A stretch of DNA of 11,180 bases from Bacillota bacterium (GTDB lineage: Bacteria > Bacillota > Bacilli > Bacillales_B > DSM-18226). The number at the start of each line of letters is the position of its first letter. Positions within the stretch are counted from its first letter, which is position 1. The notes beneath the pieces are model-generated. The model had not been told where the DNA came from and did not search any database. It was given only the letters and a program-made list of their open reading frames with translations. The DNA lies in NCBI GenBank assembly GCA_030705665.1, contig JAUZQA010000080.1, positions 1 to 11,180 of the forward strand. The letters run 5' to 3'. The position numbers and the translations under genes were made by a program. Positions 8,374 through 11,180 of the stretch are shown piece after piece.

Positions 8374-8604
8374 ATTTTGAAATCTAGTTTGTACTTTATT
8401 ACGTTTTCTGTCCCGATATAAAATGAATCCTGCCACAAAACTAAGACCCCCAACAAAAAATAAAAGTCCAAGCAGAAATTGGAGCCATAAGAACGGATAA
8501 GGCGGCTGTAATATGCCAAAGGTCATATCACGCATCAGCTTAATTCCATATGCAGCTAAAAAACCAGGGATTAATAAAATTACTAAAGCAATTATTCGTA
8601 TCAT
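8365..8604 (-). CDS. yqzF: Small two-helix membrane protein, DUF2627 family (YqzF-like)
   Basis: This 79-residue minus-strand protein opens MIRIIALVILLIPGFLAAYG and has two hydrophobic segments (about residues 3-20 and 38-62) separated by KLMRDMTFGILQPPYPF. It ends in a very basic tail (YRDRKRNKVQTRFQNKK). By inside-positive bias the tail should be cytoplasmic. The pattern matches my memory of B. subtilis YqzF; its function is unknown. I chose ATG at 8602-8604: it has AGAAGGGA about 8 nt upstream and lies about 45 nt downstream of a good promoter. The longer frame from 8682 would run through that promoter. It converges on glpQ and is divergent from bkdR. Membership in the branched-chain keto-acid locus is not implied. 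Confidence 0.82.
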   Translation of the reverse strand: MIRIIALVILLIPGFLAAYGIKLMRDMTFGILQPPYPFLWLQFLLGLLFFVGGLSFVAGFILYRDRKRNKVQTRFQNKK

Positions 8605-8654
8605 AAATAAATCCCTTCTCAAATAAAAATATTCGCAAAAATCGCCATATAAAA

Positions 8655-8682
8655 ATAATAGTATACCAATTATATTTGTCAA
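8655..8682 (-). promoter_or_regulatory. Sigma-A promoter of the yqzF-like gene
   Basis: On the minus strand, perfect TTGACA (8677-8682), a 16-nt spacer and TATTAT (8655-8660; 5 of 6 to TATAAT). Transcription would start near 8648, leaving a leader of about 45 nt with the ribosome binding site. Confidence 0.75.
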
Positions 8683-8687
8683 GACGA

Positions 8688-8706
8688 AAAGGACAACCAG
8701 TCCTTT
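8688..8706. repeat. Palindrome next to the yqzF -35 element
   Basis: AAAGGAC and its exact reverse complement GTCCTTT are separated by AACCA. It lies 5 nt upstream of the yqzF -35 box in the divergent yqzF/bkdR spacer. It has no long T tract, so it reads better as a possible operator than as a terminator. A second, weaker dyad (GAAAT-GTAT-ATTTC) is at 8736-8749. The rest of the spacer up to 8867 is A+T-rich and I see no convincing bkdR promoter in it. Confidence 0.6.
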
Positions 8707-8882
8707 ATATCTAAAAATTGCAATCCTTTTGAATCGAAATGTATATTTCCTTTTAAATGAAAAAGCGTTAAAATGAATATTGAAAAAAACTGCAGAATAA
8801 GTGCAATTGAACTTGAAAAAAATTTCTTAGATTTGAAATATATTGCTTAAAAGATGAAATATTAATATAGGAGGGGAAGCCG

Positions 8883-10619
8883 ATGGAAAATATCATTCAC
8901 GATTTAATCTTTAATTCCACTGATGATGGAATGGTTGTCATCAACAATAAAGGGATCATTACCCTGTTTAATAAACGTGCTGAAGAAATTATGGGGATAA
9001 AAAAAGAAGAGGCACTAGGCAAAGATATATCAGAGGTGATTTTTGAAACCCGTCTTCCCCTCATTTTGTCTACAAGAAGAACCGAATCAAATCAGGAAAT
9101 GGTCTTAAAAAATGGAAAAAAGATCATTACAACCAGAATTCCCATAATTGAAGAGAATGGCCGGCTGATGGGGGCCTTTGCTATTTTTAAAGATAGTATG
9201 CAGGTTGTTAAGCTTGCAGAGGAAATTACTAATTTAAAGGAAATACAAACCATGCTGCAAGCCATTATCCAATCGAGTGATAATGCCATTTCAGTTGTTG
9301 ATGAGAAAGGAATCGGAATTCTTATAAACCCCGCTTATACGCGTATAACAGGTCTGACAGAAGAACAAGTCATTGGAAAACCAGCTACCGCGGATATTTC
9401 AGAGGGAGAAGAAAGTATGCATATGAAGGTCCTGCAAACCCGAAGACCTGTAAGAGGGGTACCAATGCGTGTCGGACCAAATAAACGTGAAGTCATTGTT
9501 AATGTTGCTCCGATTATTGTTCAAGGAAAATTAAAAGGCAGTGTTGGTGTCATTCATGACATGTCGGAAATAAAAGCATTAAACATAGAATTAAATCGGG
9601 CAAGGCAAATAATTCGAACACTTGAGGCAAAATACACATTTCAAGATATTATTGGAAAATCAGAAGAGATGCTCCTTGCGATTGAACAAGCTATCCTTGG
9701 TGCAAAAACACCAGCAACTGTTTTATTAAGAGGTGAATCCGGTACAGGAAAGGAATTATTTGCACATGCCATACATAATGCAAGCGACCGCAAGTATAAC
9801 AAATTTGTTCGTGTAAATCTTGCTGCCATTTCTGAATCATTGCTTGAAAGTGAATTGTTTGGTTATGAGGAAGGAGCATTTTCTGGAGCAAAAAGAGGCG
9901 GAAAAATTGGATTATTTGAAGAAGCAAACAATGGAAGTATTTTTCTTGATGAAATTGGTGAACTATCAGCAAATACTCAAGCAAAGTTATTAAGAGTTTT
10001 GCAGGAAAATGAAATTATTCGGGTTGGTGGAACGAAACCAGTAAGGATAAATGTTAGAGTAATTGCCGCTACAAATGTGAATTTAGAAAAAGGGATTTCA
10101 AATGGAACCTTCAGGGAAGATTTATATTATCGTTTAAATCGGATTCCAATCCATATTCCACCATTAAGAAAAAGGAGAGAGGAAATTCCATTGTTGTGTG
10201 AGCGAATTATTCAGAAAATCAACCAGGACTATGGCAGAAGCGTTGAAGGAATCACAAATGAGGCCCAAGCACAATTAATCGATTATGATTGGCCGGGAAA
10301 TGTAAGGGAATTAGAAAATATTTTAGGGAGAGCCATCATTTTTATGAAAAACAATGAAACGCTTATTGATGTTAAACACCTCCCAGAATTAAAGAATAAA
10401 TATAAAAATATAAAGGATGTTACCAAAGAAAAAGCTGTACAGATCGAGAATCAAACTCTTTCCGAACTTGTAGAAGAATATGAAGCAGAAATTATTCAAC
10501 AAACACTTAATCGTTTAAATGGCAATAAAACCTTAACAGCGAAGTCACTTGGTTTATCTGTTCGAAATCTTTACTATAAACTCGACAAATACAAACTTGA
10601 AAAAACTGACGTGCAATAA
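8883..10619 (+). CDS. bkdR: Sigma-54-dependent activator of branched-chain keto-acid degradation (BkdR)
   Basis: This 578-residue enhancer-binding protein has two N-terminal PAS domains (about 1-105 and 122-230) that probably sense a metabolite. The AAA+ domain (about 255-480) has Walker A G284-ESGTGKE291, Walker B FLDEIGEL with D356-E357, and the sigma-54-contacting loop G331-AFSGA336. The C-terminal Fis-type helix-turn-helix is at about 543-572 ([21 protein letters not shown]). It opens sigma-54 promoters by ATP hydrolysis. BkdR in B. subtilis activates the operon for isoleucine and valine breakdown, and the sigma-54 promoter and buk gene just downstream support that role. The loop has Ser where the family consensus GAFTGA has Thr. 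ATG 8883 follows a strong ribosome binding site (AGGAGGGG, 8869-8876). There is no receiver domain, so it is not a classic two-component regulator. Confidence 0.93.
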   Translation: MENIIHDLIFNSTDDGMVVINNKGIITLFNKRAEEIMGIKKEEALGKDISEVIFETRLPLILSTRRTESNQEMVLKNGKKIITTRIPIIEENGRLMGAFAIFKDSMQVVKLAEEITNLKEIQTMLQAIIQSSDNAISVVDEKGIGILINPAYTRITGLTEEQVIGKPATADISEGEESMHMKVLQTRRPVRGVPMRVGPNKREVIVNVAPIIVQGKLKGSVGVIHDMSEIKALNIELNRARQIIRTLEAKYTFQDIIGKSEEMLLAIEQAILGAKTPATVLLRGESGTGKELFAHAIHNASDRKYNKFVRVNLAAISESLLESELFGYEEGAFSGAKRGGKIGLFEEANNGSIFLDEIGELSANTQAKLLRVLQENEIIRVGGTKPVRINVRVIAATNVNLEKGISNGTFREDLYYRLNRIPIHIPPLRKRREEIPLLCERIIQKINQDYGRSVEGITNEAQAQLIDYDWPGNVRELENILGRAIIFMKNNETLIDVKHLPELKNKYKNIKDVTKEKAVQIENQTLSELVEEYEAEIIQQTLNRLNGNKTLTAKSLGLSVRNLYYKLDKYKLEKTDVQ

Positions 10620-10629
10620 ATTTCACAGT

Positions 10630-10654
10630 GTGCAAAATCTTTCGGGTTTTGTGC
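10630..10654. promoter_or_regulatory. Imperfect dyad, possible BkdR binding site
   Basis: CAAAATC (10633-10639) and GGTTTTG (10645-10651) flank TTTCG; with the next 3 nt each side the stem reaches 10 pairs, three of them G-T. It starts 11 nt after the bkdR stop. It is centred about 70 nt upstream of the predicted buk start site, a usual place for a sigma-54 activator site. No T tract follows, so a terminator is less likely. Confidence 0.4.
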
Positions 10655-10684
10655 TATAAAAATACGCTTTTCATTGCTTTTCAT

Positions 10685-10702
10685 TTGGCATGATTTTTGC
10701 AT
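10685..10702 (+). promoter_or_regulatory. Sigma-54 (-24/-12) promoter upstream of buk
   Basis: TTGGCATGATTTTTGCAT matches YTGGCACGrnnnTTGCW at all fixed positions except one (T for C after TGGCA), with correct GG-GC spacing. Transcription should start near 10713. A sigma-54 activator gene lies directly upstream, so assignment is strong. A weak CodY-like sequence (11 of 15 to AATTTTCwGAAAATT, 10704-10718) overlaps the predicted start site. Confidence 0.9.
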
Positions 10703-10729
10703 AATATATTTGAAAATTTAATAATTCTT

Positions 10730-10759
10730 ATGCTGCTCATGCTGCTGTGTATTAAATGA
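10730..10759 (+). other. Tandem repeat forming a tiny Leu-rich open frame in the buk leader
   Basis: ATGCTGCTC-ATGCTGCTG (10730-10747) is a 9-nt unit repeated twice with one difference. It creates a nine-codon frame encoding MLLMLLCIK, stop at 10757-10759, just after the predicted sigma-54 start site and before the buk ribosome binding site. Four Leu and one Ile codon ahead of a branched-chain amino-acid gene is suggestive of a leader peptide. However, no Shine-Dalgarno precedes it and no attenuator hairpin follows, so it may be chance. Confidence 0.25.
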
Positions 10760-10790
10760 TTAAGGAACAGTTGAATAGGAGGCCAAGAGA

Positions 10791-11180
10791 TTGACGGAAA
10801 AAGAATTCCGGGTCCTGATCATCAACCCTAGTGCAGCATCCACGAAAATCGGGGTCTTTGACAATGAAGTTTCTTTATTTGAAAAAACAATTCAACACGA
10901 TGCAGACCAACTAAATAAATTTACTAATATGGCAGACCAATATCTACTGAGAAAGAAAACGATTTTGGAAACATTAGATATGGATGGTATTAATATTTCC
11001 AAAATCAACGCCGTTTGTGCCCGGGGTGGTTTGCTGCGACCAATTGAGGGTGGAACCTATAAGGTGAACGAGGCGATGCTTCGGGATTTACGCTCTGGTT
11101 ATGCAGGGCAGCATGCATCGAACCTGGGAGGAATTATCGCTTATGAAATCTCCTCTGGGCTCAATATTCCTGCCTATATC
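10791..11180 (+). CDS. buk: Butyrate kinase / branched-chain fatty-acid kinase (3' end outside window)
   Basis: The first 130 codons run off the right edge. The product is in the acetate/butyrate kinase (ASKHA) family, which makes ATP from butyryl-phosphate or branched-chain acyl-phosphates in the last step of Ile/Val/Leu keto-acid breakdown. The family pattern is clear: FRVLIINP at the N-terminus, [32 protein letters not shown] and [25 protein letters not shown]. The start is TTG 10791 with AGGAGG at 10777-10782. The phosphate-binding turn reads N-P-S-A-A-S-T-K (residues 12-19), whereas butyrate kinases I know have N-P-G-S-T-S-T-K. The later GRGGL motif reads ARGGL. Activity may be altered. 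The sigma-54 promoter upstream puts it under BkdR control. As I recall, ptb and bcd normally lie between bkdR and buk; they are absent here. Confidence 0.9.
   Translation, partial: MTEKEFRVLIINPSAASTKIGVFDNEVSLFEKTIQHDADQLNKFTNMADQYLLRKKTILETLDMDGINISKINAVCARGGLLRPIEGGTYKVNEAMLRDLRSGYAGQHASNLGGIIAYEISSGLNIPAYI

Noticed and set aside
8605..8682. A 105-residue version of the minus-strand membrane protein starting at 8682
   Set aside because: The extra N-terminus covers the TTGACA/TATTAT promoter and the ribosome binding site of the 79-residue form.
8761..8776. A possible CcpA cre site (AAAAAGCGTTAAAA) upstream of bkdR, and a similar one at 10662-10673
   Set aside because: Spacing between TG and CG is wrong for the cre consensus in both cases.
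8773..8850. A 25-codon open frame upstream of bkdR
   Set aside because: It has no Shine-Dalgarno and no recognisable features, and lies in A+T-rich spacer; most likely chance.
9691..9984. A 97-codon minus-strand frame within bkdR
   Set aside because: It is antisense to the conserved AAA+ core of BkdR and has no ribosome binding site or family features.

Overview
The window is a chromosomal segment from a spore-forming, low-GC Gram-positive bacterium of the Bacillaceae (Bacillus or a close genus). This rests on near-textbook SpoIVB and Spo0A proteins, strong AGGAGG-type ribosome binding sites, several TTG starts, A+T-rich spacers, and the order dxs - tlyA(yqxC) - argR(ahrC) - recN - spoIVB - spo0A - glpQ(yqiK) - yqzF - bkdR - buk. 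As I recall it, this is a shortened version of the B. subtilis arrangement. No mobile element, CRISPR array, rRNA or tRNA is visible, and no gene-free stretch exceeds 300 bases.

Left part (1-5033): dxs (5' end outside the window; isoprenoid precursor synthesis) is followed 3 nt later by the S4/FtsJ-type rRNA methyltransferase gene tlyA, whose terminator hairpin overlaps its own stop codon. After a 129-nt gap come the arginine regulator argR and, 12 nt later, the DNA-repair ATPase gene recN, closed by a second terminator.

Middle part (5034-7523): two sporulation genes in separate units. spoIVB, the forespore serine protease that signals pro-sigma-K processing, has a candidate sigma-F/G-type promoter and its own terminator. 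spo0A, the master response regulator of sporulation, follows a 255-nt regulatory region with a near-consensus sigma-H promoter, several Spo0A-binding (0A) boxes (one overlapping the -10 element) and an exact 10-bp tandem repeat. A 17-bp perfect hairpin ends it.

Right part (7524-11180): a cytoplasmic-type glycerophosphodiester phosphodiesterase gene converges, with a 9-nt gap, on a small two-helix membrane protein gene (DUF2627/YqzF-like, minus strand) that has a clear sigma-A promoter. Divergent from it is bkdR, encoding a PAS-PAS-AAA+-Fis activator of sigma-54. Downstream lie a dyad (possible activator site), a near-perfect -24/-12 promoter and the start of a butyrate-kinase gene, running off the window. 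This is the branched-chain keto-acid degradation locus.

Most of the window is ordinary, conserved chromosome, and I see no clearly undescribed system. The points most worth a second look are at the right end. The butyrate kinase has a degenerate phosphate-binding motif (NPSAAST where the family has NPGSTST). It follows bkdR directly, without the ptb and bcd genes I expect between them. Its leader holds a tiny leucine-rich open frame made by a tandem repeat.
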